64,000 nucleotides of DNA from NCBI GenBank assembly GCA_014764515.1, contig JACXWD010000001.1, forward strand, positions 62,001 to 126,000, written 5' to 3'. Shown here piece by piece: positions 33,682-42,745 of the stretch. How positions within the stretch are numbered: position 1 is the first letter of the stretch; each line of letters begins with the position of its first letter. Below the pieces are notes generated by a model. It saw only the letters and a list, made by a program, of their open reading frames with translations. It was not told where the DNA came from and searched no databases. Source of the DNA: Candidatus Polarisedimenticola svalbardensis. Its GTDB lineage: Bacteria > Acidobacteriota > Polarisedimenticolia > Polarisedimenticolales > Polarisedimenticolaceae. The position numbers and the translations under genes were made by a program.

Positions 33682-34220
33682 TGGCAGGCTCCCGAAAGGT
33701 GGCGGTGTTCGGCTCCTCCGAGCCGCCTCCCGGCAGCCCGCTTTACGAGGAGGCGCGGGAGACCGGCCGGCTCCTGGCCGGGGCCGGCTACACCGTCCTT
33801 ACCGGCGGCTACGGCGGAGTGATGGAGGGAGCCAGTCGGGGCGCCGATGAGGCAGGCGGGCGCACCGTCGGCGTGCTGTGCGACGTCTTCTCCCGGCGTT
33901 CGGCCAACAGGTATGTCCAGCAGGCGGTACAGACCCCGGACCTGCTGGAAAGGACCCGGGTTCTGATCGAAACAGCCTCGGCCTACATCATTCTCCACGG
34001 CAAGGCAGGTACCCTGGCGGAGCTGACGTTCACATGGGCCCTGCACCGGGCAGGATGCCTCCCGGACCGTCCCGTGATACTTTTGGGAGACGGCTGGAGC
34101 CGGTTCCTGGATACCCTGTCTGCAACGGGGATGCTGGACACGGCCCAGCGCAAAGTCACCACCGTAGCCGCCTCACCACTGGAGGCGGTGCAGACCGTGG
34201 GGCAACTTCTGGAGGGATGA
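33681..34220 (+). CDS. LOG-family protein (lysine decarboxylase-like Rossmann fold)
   Basis: A 179-residue cytoplasmic protein. It has VAVFGSSEPPPGS at the N-terminus, the nucleotide-binding LTGGYGGVMEGASRGADEAGG block and a HGKAGTLAELTFTW segment where canonical LOG proteins have PGGxGTxxE. LOG proteins hydrolyse nucleoside 5'-monophosphates to release bases. The Gly-Gly to Gly-Lys change makes activity uncertain. The ATG overlaps the ggt stop by one base (TGATG). Confidence 0.75.
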   Translation: MAGSRKVAVFGSSEPPPGSPLYEEARETGRLLAGAGYTVLTGGYGGVMEGASRGADEAGGRTVGVLCDVFSRRSANRYVQQAVQTPDLLERTRVLIETASAYIILHGKAGTLAELTFTWALHRAGCLPDRPVILLGDGWSRFLDTLSATGMLDTAQRKVTTVAASPLEAVQTVGQLLEG

Positions 34221-34221
34221 C

Positions 34222-34935
34222 GTGGGCTCACGGACCGGGTACAGCGACGGCAGGGAGCGGGACAGCGAACCGTACCGCAAGAGTGTGGCGCGGGATTATC
34301 TCGAGACAATACTGGTCTGCGTCATTTTCGTGATCTTCACGCGGGGGTTCGTGTTCCAGCAGTCCAAGATTCCCAGCGGTTCCATGCTGGATACGTTGCT
34401 TATCGGCGATTACATCATGGTCAACCGGTTCCTGTACGCACCGACCAGTTTCGATTGGGAGAAAAGCATCCTTCCGGTGCGGGACGTGCGCCATGGCGAT
34501 GTGGTGGTATTCAAGTTCCCGACCGAACCTGAAACCGACTATATCAAGCGGGTGATCGGCCTGCCGGGCGATACGGTGGAACTGCGCAACGGAGCCCTGT
34601 TCAGGAACGGCATCTACGAGGAAGAGCCTTACGTACAGGAGGCCTACCGGCTGGGAGACTCCGCCCGGGGAAGGAATTACGGCCCTACCCGCGTGAAGCC
34701 AGGACATTATTTCGTCATGGGCGACCACCGCAACCAGTCGTCCGACAGCCGGGATTGGGGCCAGGTGCCGCAGAATCTGTTGAAGGGACGGGCCCTTCTG
34801 ATCTGGTACTCGTACGAAGAGAAGCCAAACAGCCACAAGGATTCGGCAACGGCCCAGGTCCGTTCCTGGGGCAGCAAGTTCATACATTTCTTCTCGAAGT
34901 CCCGATTCAGCCGCTGTTTCACGCTGATTCGCTGA
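34222..34935 (+). CDS. lepB: signal peptidase I
   Basis: Membrane serine protease removing signal peptides from exported proteins. The 237 residues have one N-terminal helix (ILVCVIFVIFTRGFVF), the nucleophile S54 in IPSGSM, the general base K109 in DYIKRVIGLPGD, and the box GDHRNQSSDSRDWG. The GTG start 34222 is 1 base after the previous stop, with GGAGG upstream. The number of local secreted proteins makes it a natural neighbour. Confidence 0.94.
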   Translation: MGSRTGYSDGRERDSEPYRKSVARDYLETILVCVIFVIFTRGFVFQQSKIPSGSMLDTLLIGDYIMVNRFLYAPTSFDWEKSILPVRDVRHGDVVVFKFPTEPETDYIKRVIGLPGDTVELRNGALFRNGIYEEEPYVQEAYRLGDSARGRNYGPTRVKPGHYFVMGDHRNQSSDSRDWGQVPQNLLKGRALLIWYSYEEKPNSHKDSATAQVRSWGSKFIHFFSKSRFSRCFTLIR

Positions 34936-35014
34936 CCGTCCAGGGTTCACGGCGCCCCGCCTTGACCGGGCTGCACGCCGGCCGCCGCGACCCTATATTG
35001 GGGTTGGTTCCAAC

Positions 35015-35539
35015 ATGGCCAGTAAACAAGACAATCCGCAGTGGAAAAGCGTCCTGCCTGCCGCCGGTCTGGTGGTGCTCGTCTTGCTCATCCTGCTGGT
35101 AACCGCGGTGGTGCGCACCGACCGGGAACCCGAACTGATGCAGAGGACAGCCTCCGCCGCCCCGGAACCCGCCGCACCTGCAATACGTGAAAAAGCGATC
35201 GTCCCGGAACCGGAAACGGCGGCCCCCGTCGCCACCGGCTCGGTCCGGGAACGGGCCGACCATGATTACCGCCGCCTCTCCGGCATGGAAGACCGTTTTA
35301 CCTCTCACCTGATGTTGTCCTGTGACCCGGACAACACCCGGCGCCACATGGAAGGGGCCGGATGGAACGACAACCTGTACCTGCTCCCGGCGGAATATCA
35401 TGGACAGGACTGTTTCCGGCTGTGCTGGGGAGTTTATCCCACACGTGAGGCGGCGGAGGCCGAAGGCGCCATCCTCCCCTACCTGGCCCGGGAGTTCCCG
35501 GACCGCACACCCAAGGCGCTGGCGGAGATCCGGCCTTGA
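35015..35539 (+). CDS. membrane-anchored SPOR-like protein
   Basis: A 174-residue protein with an N-terminal helix (VLPAAGLVVLVLLILLVTAVV), an Ala/Pro/Glu-rich linker and a C-terminal domain of about 75 residues. That domain contains NDNLYLLPAEYHGQDCFRLCWGVYPTREAAEAEGA, the Y-x-V-x-x-G-x-Y / FxxxxxA rhythm of SPOR repeats. SPOR domains bind denuded septal peptidoglycan. A TATATT -10-like box lies 15 bases before the ATG. It overlaps the next gene by 4 bases (TTGA). Confidence 0.65.
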   Translation: MASKQDNPQWKSVLPAAGLVVLVLLILLVTAVVRTDREPELMQRTASAAPEPAAPAIREKAIVPEPETAAPVATGSVRERADHDYRRLSGMEDRFTSHLMLSCDPDNTRRHMEGAGWNDNLYLLPAEYHGQDCFRLCWGVYPTREAAEAEGAILPYLAREFPDRTPKALAEIRP

Positions 35540-36813
35540 ACCGTCCTCTTCTGGCGGTGGCCATGGTGCTGCTGGCTGCAGGCGCCGTGGAAGCAGACAT
35601 CCTCCACCTCCGCGGAGGCGGCAGGATCCGGACCGATCACTGGCGCATCGACGGGAACACCCTGCTGTATGAATCGCCTGCCGGGATGATCGGCATACCG
35701 TACGCCGAGGTCGAGCGGATCGAACCGACACCGCCGGCGGTAACGGCGCAAAAGCCGGAGCCGGACGCCGTGGTGCCGGAAGAAGCGCCGGTTCCCCAGG
35801 GAGCGGTCGGCCTGTTCATGGAAGCCAGACAGGCCCTTGAGAAACGGGACTTTGAAGGAGCGTCCGAGAGATTCCTCGAAGCGATCCGCACCGATCCTGA
35901 TTTCGCCGCAGCAAGGGTCGGATACGCCGTGGCCGTTTTCGCCATGGACCGGGACGGCCTGGCCCTTTCGGTGATCCGGGAAGGACTTGCACGCGATCAG
36001 GAGAATCCGGACCTGCACGAGGTGATGGGCGATCTGCGCAACCGGGAGGAACGGGTGGAGGATGCGCTGCGGTCGTGGCGACAGGCCTACCGCTTCGGAC
36101 CGGTCGAGCGTCTGCAGGAAAAAATCGAAAAGGCGGAGCGGGAGATCAAGGCAGGCCGTGATTACGCGTTCTCCACCGCACCCCATTTCAATCTGCGCTA
36201 CGGTGACGACATGGACCCGGGCCTGGCTGCCGAGATCGTGGATTACCTGGAGGAGCGGTACTGGAACCTGGCCGACCTCCTGATGCATGCACCGGAACAG
36301 CCGATCACCGTCCTGCTGTACCCGGAGCAGGAGTTCAGGGACGTCACCCAGGCGCCGGAGCAGGTCGCCGGACTGTATGACGGCAAGATCCGGGTTCCGC
36401 TGGGAGGGATCACCCGGATAGACCCTCGCAGCAGCAGACTCCTGACCCACGAACTGACCCATGCGGTGGTCCGGTCCAAAACCCGCGGGAACTGCCCGCG
36501 ATGGCTCCACGAAGGCCTGGCCCAGCGTTTCGAGGGCAGAAAGGTATCCCGGGCCGACCGCAGTTCGATCCTGAAAATGATGGAAGGGATCGATCCTTCG
36601 CGCTGGGAAGGGAAGGGATTCTCCTACCCTGCCGCCCTCTCCCTGGTCTCCTACCTGGAATCGCTCCGGGAGATCGACGGCCTGGTGATGCTCCTGGACC
36701 ATCTGGGCCGGGGAGAAGATCTTGAAACCGCCCTGCGCTCGGTCTACAGCCTGGATCATGGCGAACTCTGCCGGCGCTGGTCCGACGAACTGGGCAGGGA
36801 GTCCCGCCGATGA
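35536..36813 (+). CDS. secreted TPR protein with gluzincin (peptidase MA-like) domain
   Basis: A 425-residue exported protein: signal peptide (to about residue 20), a small beta region (HLRGGGRIRTDHW), TPR-like helices (about 90-205), and a metallopeptidase domain. Zinc ligands are H305 and H309 in HELTHAVV and E326 in WLHEGLAQRFEG, typical of the peptidase MA / M61-like gluzincins. The start is TTG 35536 within the previous stop. Substrate unknown. Coupled by ATGA to the next gene. Confidence 0.75.
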   Translation: MNRPLLAVAMVLLAAGAVEADILHLRGGGRIRTDHWRIDGNTLLYESPAGMIGIPYAEVERIEPTPPAVTAQKPEPDAVVPEEAPVPQGAVGLFMEARQALEKRDFEGASERFLEAIRTDPDFAAARVGYAVAVFAMDRDGLALSVIREGLARDQENPDLHEVMGDLRNREERVEDALRSWRQAYRFGPVERLQEKIEKAEREIKAGRDYAFSTAPHFNLRYGDDMDPGLAAEIVDYLEERYWNLADLLMHAPEQPITVLLYPEQEFRDVTQAPEQVAGLYDGKIRVPLGGITRIDPRSSRLLTHELTHAVVRSKTRGNCPRWLHEGLAQRFEGRKVSRADRSSILKMMEGIDPSRWEGKGFSYPAALSLVSYLESLREIDGLVMLLDHLGRGEDLETALRSVYSLDHGELCRRWSDELGRESRR

Positions 36814-38255
36814 GCACCGGCCAGTCACCTGAAAGAGAGTTGTCCCGCCTGGTTGCGGAAAGAGGTGCGGCGCGGGCATCCGGCATCCTGACCGCCATGC
36901 GGGGGAAGCACAAACGGATTTTCTGCTTCGACCAGGGTGTTCTGGTTTTCGCAACATCCAACATGCTGGAAGAACAGTTCGAAGAGCACATGAAGGACCA
37001 GGGCTGGGTGGACGCGGTGGACCTGGAGGCCGCCCGCAGGGTGGCCGAATCTCAGGGTGGAAACGCCCTGGCTGTTCTGCGAACCGGGAACCAGCTTTCC
37101 GACGGCGACCTGGCCGCGGCCATGGACTCCTACATCCGCCATCTTCTTGCCGCGACCCTGATGTGGCCCGACGGCCGGTTCCAGTTCGCCGATGGTCGCG
37201 CCAACCTGGAAGGGGCGGTCACCGGCAGGTTGCATACCACCGCTTTCATCCTGAAGCATGTCATGAACTACCCGTCCAGTATGGACAAGGTGCGCGTTCG
37301 CATCGGCCCGCCGAACATCCGGATCACCTCAACCGCAGCGGTGGAAGAGAGCATCCGGCTGGGCGCACTGGACCAGTCTCACCTGCAACTGCTGGAACGG
37401 TGCACCGAGCCGGTGGAACTGCCGGAACTCTTCAAGGACCTGCCGGAAGATGAAGAAGAGAAGGTCTACCGCACGGTCTACGGCATGCTGCTCACCGGTC
37501 TCCTCGAACCGGTTGGTGTGGAGGAGCCTGAAACCGAAGCCACGCTGGTCAGCCGGGAAGAAGCGCTGGCCTGGCTTGCAAAGGAGGGACAGGCGGACCA
37601 CTACGGCATCCTGGGACTTGCCGACGACACCACCACGGATGCGATCCGTGAGTCCTATTACAACCTGGCCCGCAAGATGCACCCGGACCGTTTCCGGTCC
37701 GGTCCCCTGCAGGACCTCCTTGGCAAGGTGGACTCGTTCTTCACTTACGTCACCGACGCCTACAACACACTTCACGATCCTGTCCTGAGGGCCGAGTATG
37801 ACCGCCAGCTGGCGGAAGAAGCTGCAGGAAACGCGCCGGCGGAAAAAACCGACACCGCCTACGTGGCCCGGCAGAACCTTATCCGGGGACGGGAACTTGC
37901 CGCAAAGAAAAAGTTCAGCGAAGCGGCAGGCTTTCTGGACAACGCCCTGGCACTGGACGACGACAACGTCGAGATCCTCACCGAGCTGGGCAAACTGCTG
38001 ACCCTCAACCCGCGACGCCGGGCCGAGGGCGAGGGCTACCTGGTCCGGGCCTCGGCGCTGGATCCATCGTATACCGCCTCCTACCTCGCCCTGGCCGAGT
38101 TCTACGGCCGGACCGAGCGGTACGATGAGGCGGCGGAGATGTGTCGCAAGGTCCTGAATTGGGAGCCTGCGAATGAGCTGGCGAATACGGTGCTGAAGGA
38201 ACTGGGCAAGGGCGGCCGTAAGGAAGGCCTGTTCCGCGGTCTGTTCGGAGGCTGA
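36810..38255 (+). CDS. DUF4388-like / J-domain / TPR protein
   Basis: A 481-residue cytosolic protein. An N-terminal DUF4388-like region (about 1-150) is followed by a linker, a J domain (about 263-335) with the HPD motif intact (residues 291-293, KMHPDRF), and TPR repeats (about 355-470). J domains recruit DnaK. The DUF4388-like part links it to the response regulator at 20-21 kb. Its role is unknown; a DnaK-assisted scaffold for the envelope module is one idea. The ATG overlaps the previous stop. Confidence 0.75.
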   Translation: MSTGQSPERELSRLVAERGAARASGILTAMRGKHKRIFCFDQGVLVFATSNMLEEQFEEHMKDQGWVDAVDLEAARRVAESQGGNALAVLRTGNQLSDGDLAAAMDSYIRHLLAATLMWPDGRFQFADGRANLEGAVTGRLHTTAFILKHVMNYPSSMDKVRVRIGPPNIRITSTAAVEESIRLGALDQSHLQLLERCTEPVELPELFKDLPEDEEEKVYRTVYGMLLTGLLEPVGVEEPETEATLVSREEALAWLAKEGQADHYGILGLADDTTTDAIRESYYNLARKMHPDRFRSGPLQDLLGKVDSFFTYVTDAYNTLHDPVLRAEYDRQLAEEAAGNAPAEKTDTAYVARQNLIRGRELAAKKKFSEAAGFLDNALALDDDNVEILTELGKLLTLNPRRRAEGEGYLVRASALDPSYTASYLALAEFYGRTERYDEAAEMCRKVLNWEPANELANTVLKELGKGGRKEGLFRGLFGG

Positions 38256-38259
38256 GCCG

Positions 38260-38685
38260 ATGCCGATCATGGTGGACGGCGACAACCTTCTGGGCGCGTG
38301 GCGGGGCCGGTCACGGTCCGACCGGGACAAAAGGCACCTGGCCGGTCAGATCTTCCGGTTCGCCGTCGCCAACCGCCGCCGGGTGGTTGTCGTGTTCGAC
38401 GGTGTCCCGGATACGCCACCCCCTTCAGCGGACGTCCTGTTCTCCGGCCACGGACGGAAGGCCGACGACCTGATCCTTTCGCTGCTGGGAGCCGAGAGCG
38501 ATCCCCGGGGCTGGATCATCGTCACCAACGACCGGCCGCTTGGGGACCGCTGCCGCCACCTGGGCGCTCGTGTGGAACGGTGCGACGTATTCCGCAAGCG
38601 CCTCACCACCACCGGCGACGGGGAAAAACCTGTCGGTCGGGTGGATGTGGATGACTGGCTGGAATGGTTCGGGGAAGATACCTAG
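38260..38685 (+). CDS. NYN-domain (YacP-like) ribonuclease candidate
   Basis: A 141-residue protein with the PIN-like NYN fold: MVDGDNLLGAW start, VVVVFDGVPD, ADDLILSLL and IIVTNDRPLGDRC, supplying the acidic residues of the metal site. YacP relatives act in rRNA or mRNA processing. It is the last gene of the ggt series. Its stop overlaps the mutS2 stop by 4 bases, tail to tail. Confidence 0.78.
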   Translation: MPIMVDGDNLLGAWRGRSRSDRDKRHLAGQIFRFAVANRRRVVVVFDGVPDTPPPSADVLFSGHGRKADDLILSLLGAESDPRGWIIVTNDRPLGDRCRHLGARVERCDVFRKRLTTTGDGEKPVGRVDVDDWLEWFGEDT

Positions 38686-41120
38686 TCCGAGCCGAGCCGG
38701 GCCACAGTCGCACCGTCGCCGCCCTCTGCCGATCCTCCGGGACGGTGGGATACCACCAGGGTGTGGCCATCCAGGAACTTCCGGACGGCCGCTTTCAACC
38801 TCCCGGTTCCATGGCCATGGATGATCCTGACCTCGGACACGCCTGCCAGGGTGGAGCGGTCCAGAAACCGATCCACCGCCTCCAGCGCCTCGTCCACCGT
38901 TTTACCCAGAAGCATCAGCTCGGATCCGGTTACGCCTGGTGCGGCTTGCGAAGGCTCAGGTGATCGCCGTCTGGCCGCTTCCTGCTGGATGAACGTCCGG
39001 ACCGGCTTGACCGGCGCTGCAGTGGCCCCGGCTTCCGGATGGGCCAGGTCCGCCGCCTGCACCGTAAATCCGACCCGGCCCAGCCGGACCTCCACCTGCT
39101 CGCCCCGAACCTCCACCACCCGGCCCTGCCGACCGAGGGATCGGACCAGGACCGGGACACCGGGCTTCAGCTCCGAACGATCAAGAGGCCTTCCGGCAGC
39201 GGCCCGATCGGTCTCAAACGCCTCGGGAGAGAGGCGGCGGAGACGGCTTTCGGCACGGGCTTCATGCCTCATCTCCCGATCCCTCCGCTTGCGGTCCCGG
39301 ATCGCCTCGATCTCCTCCCTGGCTTCGGCCCGGAAACGCTTCAGGGCTTCCTCCAGCGCTTTTGCCGAGCTCCGTCTCAGCCGTTCCCGTTCTGCCACCG
39401 CCTGGCTGCGCTGATCCTCCCGCTCAAGGGCCAGCGCTTCCCGTGATCGGCTCACCTCATCGCGAAGGTCCTCCGTTTCCGCGGTCAGCCGGCGAAGACG
39501 GGCCAGGAACGCCTCGGTCTGCCGACTATCGGTCCCGAGCAGGGATCGAGCCTGTTCCACCACCGCCTGAGGCAGCCCCAGACGCCCTGCGATCTCGATA
39601 CCGGCGGAAACACCGGCAGCCCCCATCTCAACCCGGAAGGTCGGCTTGAGGCTGTCCTCGTCGAACTCCATGGCCGCGCTGGCGGCGCCCGAAGTTGTGT
39701 AGGCCCATGCCTTCAGCCTGCCGAAGTGGGTCGTGGCGACACAGGTCGCTCCGGATACCAGAAGTTCCGTCAATACGGCCTGGGCCAGGGCCGCCCCCTC
39801 CGAAGGCTCGGTGCCGGTCCCGATCTCGTCGAACAGCAACAATGCCGGCGTTCGGAGTTCACCCAGGAAACGGGCCACCGCCGCGAGGTGAGCCGAGAAG
39901 GTGGAAAGGTCGGCTTCGATGGATTGATGGTCGCCGATGTCGGCCCGGACCTGACCGTAAAGCGGGAGTACCGCTTCATCCGCCGGCACCGGGATCCCGG
40001 CCTGGGCCATCAGAGTGGCCAGTCCCATGGTTTTGATCGCCACGGTTTTCCCACCGGTATTCGGCCCGGAGATCACCAGTACCTGGTCGTACGGGTCCAG
40101 GGCAAAGCTGACCGGGACACAGCGGCCGCCTTCTTCCCGCAGCCGGCGATCCAGTAGCGGATGGCGCAGGTTATGAAGGAGGAGCGGCCCGCCCTGCTCC
40201 ACCCTGGGGGTCACTCCACCGGTTTCCCGCCCGAATTCGGCCCGGGCCTGGAGACCGTCCAGTTCCCCTATCCATCCCACCACCAGAACCAGTTCCTCGA
40301 TGCGCTGGGCAAGATCCCGGGACCAGCCGGACAGTATCCTGTCCTGCTCTTCCGTTTCTTCCTCTGCAAGCCGGACCTGTTCGTTATTCAGTTCCACGGT
40401 CTCAAGGGGCTCCACGAAAAGGGTGGCCCCCGAAGATGAAGAGGCGTGCACGATGCCCTGGACCCGCCTGGGGGCGTCGGCCCGGATCGGCAGGACGAAA
40501 CGACCGTTACGCTGAGTCACGAAATCGTCCTGCATGACCGCACCGGTATCCGGCCGGCTGAGAAGGCGCTCCAGCATCTGGCGCAATCTCCGGCCGTTGC
40601 GGGCCATCGCCTGGCGTATCCGTCGCAGCTCGCCGCTGGCGTCGTCGGTCAGGGTGCCGTCCGGTGCAATGCATTCCAGGATCGGGCCTACCTCCGGACG
40701 CAGGTCCGGCACGGCGGCCCCGGACCGGCGCAGGCTGGGGTAATCCCGTTCCGGCAATCCGGCCAGGGACGCACCGGTTTCGCCCCCCGCCGAAACAACC
40801 AGGGCCAGGTTCCGCAGTTCTTCGGTTTCGAGCCGTTCTCCAGGAACCTCGAGACGAGCCAGAGCAGGGGCCGGATCAGGCAGAAAACCGGACAACAGTT
40901 TGCCCCGCCGCTCCAGGTGGGTCGCCGCTTCGTGCACCAGGGCATGGGCCGATGCGATGGCCACAGGATCGGTAAGAACCGGACAGGTGAGCACAGCGTC
41001 GGCGCCGGCCCGGGTTCTGGCGTAAGTCGATATCAATCCCAGCAGCGCGTCAAATTCCAGCGCGTCACGGGAATCCGGGTCCAGGTCCAGAACCGGCTGG
41101 CTGTGTTCAGTAAAATTCAT
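38682..41120 (-). CDS. mutS2: endonuclease MutS2
   Basis: An 812-residue MutS homologue without mismatch-recognition domains I and II, linked to suppression of recombination and to ribosome rescue. It has a DUF/MutS core, Walker A ISGPNTGGKTVAIKT, Walker B LLLFDEIGTGTEPSEGAAL, a Glu/Arg-rich coiled coil, and a C-terminal Smr nuclease domain with VRIIHGHGTGRLKAAVRKFL. ATG 41120 is chosen because a strong promoter occupies the upstream GTG-started extension. It has no Shine-Dalgarno sequence. Confidence 0.93.
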   Translation of the reverse strand: MNFTEHSQPVLDLDPDSRDALEFDALLGLISTYARTRAGADAVLTCPVLTDPVAIASAHALVHEAATHLERRGKLLSGFLPDPAPALARLEVPGERLETEELRNLALVVSAGGETGASLAGLPERDYPSLRRSGAAVPDLRPEVGPILECIAPDGTLTDDASGELRRIRQAMARNGRRLRQMLERLLSRPDTGAVMQDDFVTQRNGRFVLPIRADAPRRVQGIVHASSSSGATLFVEPLETVELNNEQVRLAEEETEEQDRILSGWSRDLAQRIEELVLVVGWIGELDGLQARAEFGRETGGVTPRVEQGGPLLLHNLRHPLLDRRLREEGGRCVPVSFALDPYDQVLVISGPNTGGKTVAIKTMGLATLMAQAGIPVPADEAVLPLYGQVRADIGDHQSIEADLSTFSAHLAAVARFLGELRTPALLLFDEIGTGTEPSEGAALAQAVLTELLVSGATCVATTHFGRLKAWAYTTSGAASAAMEFDEDSLKPTFRVEMGAAGVSAGIEIAGRLGLPQAVVEQARSLLGTDSRQTEAFLARLRRLTAETEDLRDEVSRSREALALEREDQRSQAVAERERLRRSSAKALEEALKRFRAEAREEIEAIRDRKRRDREMRHEARAESRLRRLSPEAFETDRAAAGRPLDRSELKPGVPVLVRSLGRQGRVVEVRGEQVEVRLGRVGFTVQAADLAHPEAGATAAPVKPVRTFIQQEAARRRSPEPSQAAPGVTGSELMLLGKTVDEALEAVDRFLDRSTLAGVSEVRIIHGHGTGRLKAAVRKFLDGHTLVVSHRPGGSAEGGDGATVARLGSD

Positions 41121-41132
41121 TGGAAAACCAAA

Positions 41133-41161
41133 CTTATATTGCACCGGACCGGACCGGTCAA
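41133..41161 (-). promoter_or_regulatory. promoter of mutS2
   Basis: Minus-strand TTGACC (41161-41156), a 17-base spacer, then TATAAG (41138-41133). The expected start is about 5-6 bases before the mutS2 ATG at 41120, so the leader is almost absent. The spacer carries CCGGA repeats. Confidence 0.65.
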
Positions 41162-41180
41162 GAGGGCCGGACCGCCGGAG

Positions 41181-41209
41181 TTGACTCCCGGGTCCCCACT
41201 CCCTATGTT
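41181..41209 (+). promoter_or_regulatory. promoter of pilT
   Basis: TTGACT (41181-41186), a 17-base spacer and TATGTT (41204-41209) lie about 67 bases before the pilT ATG (41276). It is back to back with the mutS2 promoter. Confidence 0.6.
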
Positions 41210-41275
41210 CAGCAACGGTGAGTTTTTTAAGAATTCGGTGACGGTGTCCGCCGTCCCGGGAGGGTTCCGGTCCCG

Positions 41276-42745
41276 ATGAAAATCGAAGAACTCTTGCGGT
41301 TCATGGTCCAACAGGAAGCTTCGGACCTTCATATCAAGCCGATGCGTCCGCCCCTGCTGCGGATCAACGGAAAGCTGCTTCCCCTCAAAACCGATCCCCT
41401 GCACCCGGATCTGATCCGGGACATGTGCCACGAAATCCTGTCGGAACGGGAACTTGAGATGCTGGAGGACAACCGGGCCCTGGACTTCGGATACAGCGTC
41501 CCCGGCGTCTCCCGGTTCCGGGCATCCCTTTTCTACCAGCGTGGAACCTTGTCCGGTGTTTTTCGCCGCGTGCCTTTCGATTTCCCGACGCTGGAAGAAT
41601 GGGGTCTGCCGACGGTCCTGAACGAACTGGCCGAACTGTCCCAGGGACTGGTCCTGGTCACAGGACCGACCGGGTCGGGCAAGTCGTCCACCCTGGCCGC
41701 CCTGATGCGACTCATGTCCGACACACGTCTGGCCCACATCGTCACCATTGAAGACCCGATCGAGTTTTTATTGAAAGACAACCTGGGCGCCGTCACCCAG
41801 CGCGAGATCGGAACCGACACACCCGGTTTCGGAGCCGCCCTAAGGAACGCCCTGCGCCAGGACCCCGATATCATCATGGTTGGCGAGATGCGGGACATTG
41901 AAACTACACAGACCGTCCTGCAGGCAGCGGAGACCGGACATCTGGTCCTGTCCACACTGCACACCAACAGCGCGGTCCAGACCCTGGACCGCATTCTGGA
42001 CATGTTCCCTTCAGGCCAGCACCGCCAGGTTCGCCAGCAGCTGTCCAGTGTTCTGTCCGCCATCATCTCCCTCCGGCTTGTGGACAGGGCGGACGGAAGC
42101 GGACTCACCGCTGCGGTTGAGATCCTGCGCTGGACCCCGCGGGTTTCCAAGCTGATCCTTGAAGGAAACCTGGAAGCGCTTTACGAAGAAATGGAAAACT
42201 CCGTTTCCTATTACCGCATGCAGAGCATGAACCAGTCCCTGACCGCACTGGTAGCCCACAAGGTGGTCACCAAGCAAGCTGCCCTGGACACCAGCACGAT
42301 CCCCGACGACCTGGACCTCATGTTGAGGAAACTGCTGTACTCCTCCGAGAACGGAGACGGGGACAACGGTATCGAGGAAGGAGACCTGATGGCCGAGTCA
42401 CTGAGCGATTTTTCGAAAATTGAGGAACTCCAGGAAATCAAGAAGCTCTACGACGAGCTCCAGGAGAAGATGGGTTCCGAGTTGAACGAGCGGGATGAAG
42501 AGATCCGACGGCTCAGCGACCGACTGTCCGAATACAGTTCTGAACCGGTTCAGGGCGGAGAAAGCGAACGGCTGCAGCAGGAGAACGATCGCCTGAACCA
42601 GCAGATCCAGCTGATCCGTCAGGAATACGACGCCAAGATCGAACGGCTGAACGCAAGAGTCCGTGATCTTTCCGGCGGCAGCGTGGCGCAAGGTGCGGGC
42701 CGTCCGGCGCCTGAGGCGGAGCGCAAAGGTTTCTTCAGGAGGTAG
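41276..42745 (+). CDS. pilT: type IV pilus retraction ATPase PilT with C-terminal coiled-coil extension
   Basis: Hexameric ATPase powering pilus retraction and twitching. The N-terminal PAS-like domain (SDLHIKPMRPPLLRINGKL) is followed by Walker A GPTGSGKSS (130-138), the Asp box IVTIEDPIEF, Walker B PDIIMVGEMRDIETTQ, the His box HLVLSTLHTNSAVQT and the bilobed C-terminal domain. About 120-130 extra residues (roughly 360-489) follow, mostly a Glu/Arg/Gln-rich coiled coil and a short basic end; standard PilT stops near 345-370. It overlaps hfq by 11 bases at the 3' ends. Confidence 0.9.
   Translation: MKIEELLRFMVQQEASDLHIKPMRPPLLRINGKLLPLKTDPLHPDLIRDMCHEILSERELEMLEDNRALDFGYSVPGVSRFRASLFYQRGTLSGVFRRVPFDFPTLEEWGLPTVLNELAELSQGLVLVTGPTGSGKSSTLAALMRLMSDTRLAHIVTIEDPIEFLLKDNLGAVTQREIGTDTPGFGAALRNALRQDPDIIMVGEMRDIETTQTVLQAAETGHLVLSTLHTNSAVQTLDRILDMFPSGQHRQVRQQLSSVLSAIISLRLVDRADGSGLTAAVEILRWTPRVSKLILEGNLEALYEEMENSVSYYRMQSMNQSLTALVAHKVVTKQAALDTSTIPDDLDLMLRKLLYSSENGDGDNGIEEGDLMAESLSDFSKIEELQEIKKLYDELQEKMGSELNERDEEIRRLSDRLSEYSSEPVQGGESERLQQENDRLNQQIQLIRQEYDAKIERLNARVRDLSGGSVAQGAGRPAPEAERKGFFRR

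Noticed and set aside
34962-34999. TTGACC ... TATATT promoter before the SPOR-like gene
   Set aside because: The 26-base spacer is too long; only the -10-like box is noted.
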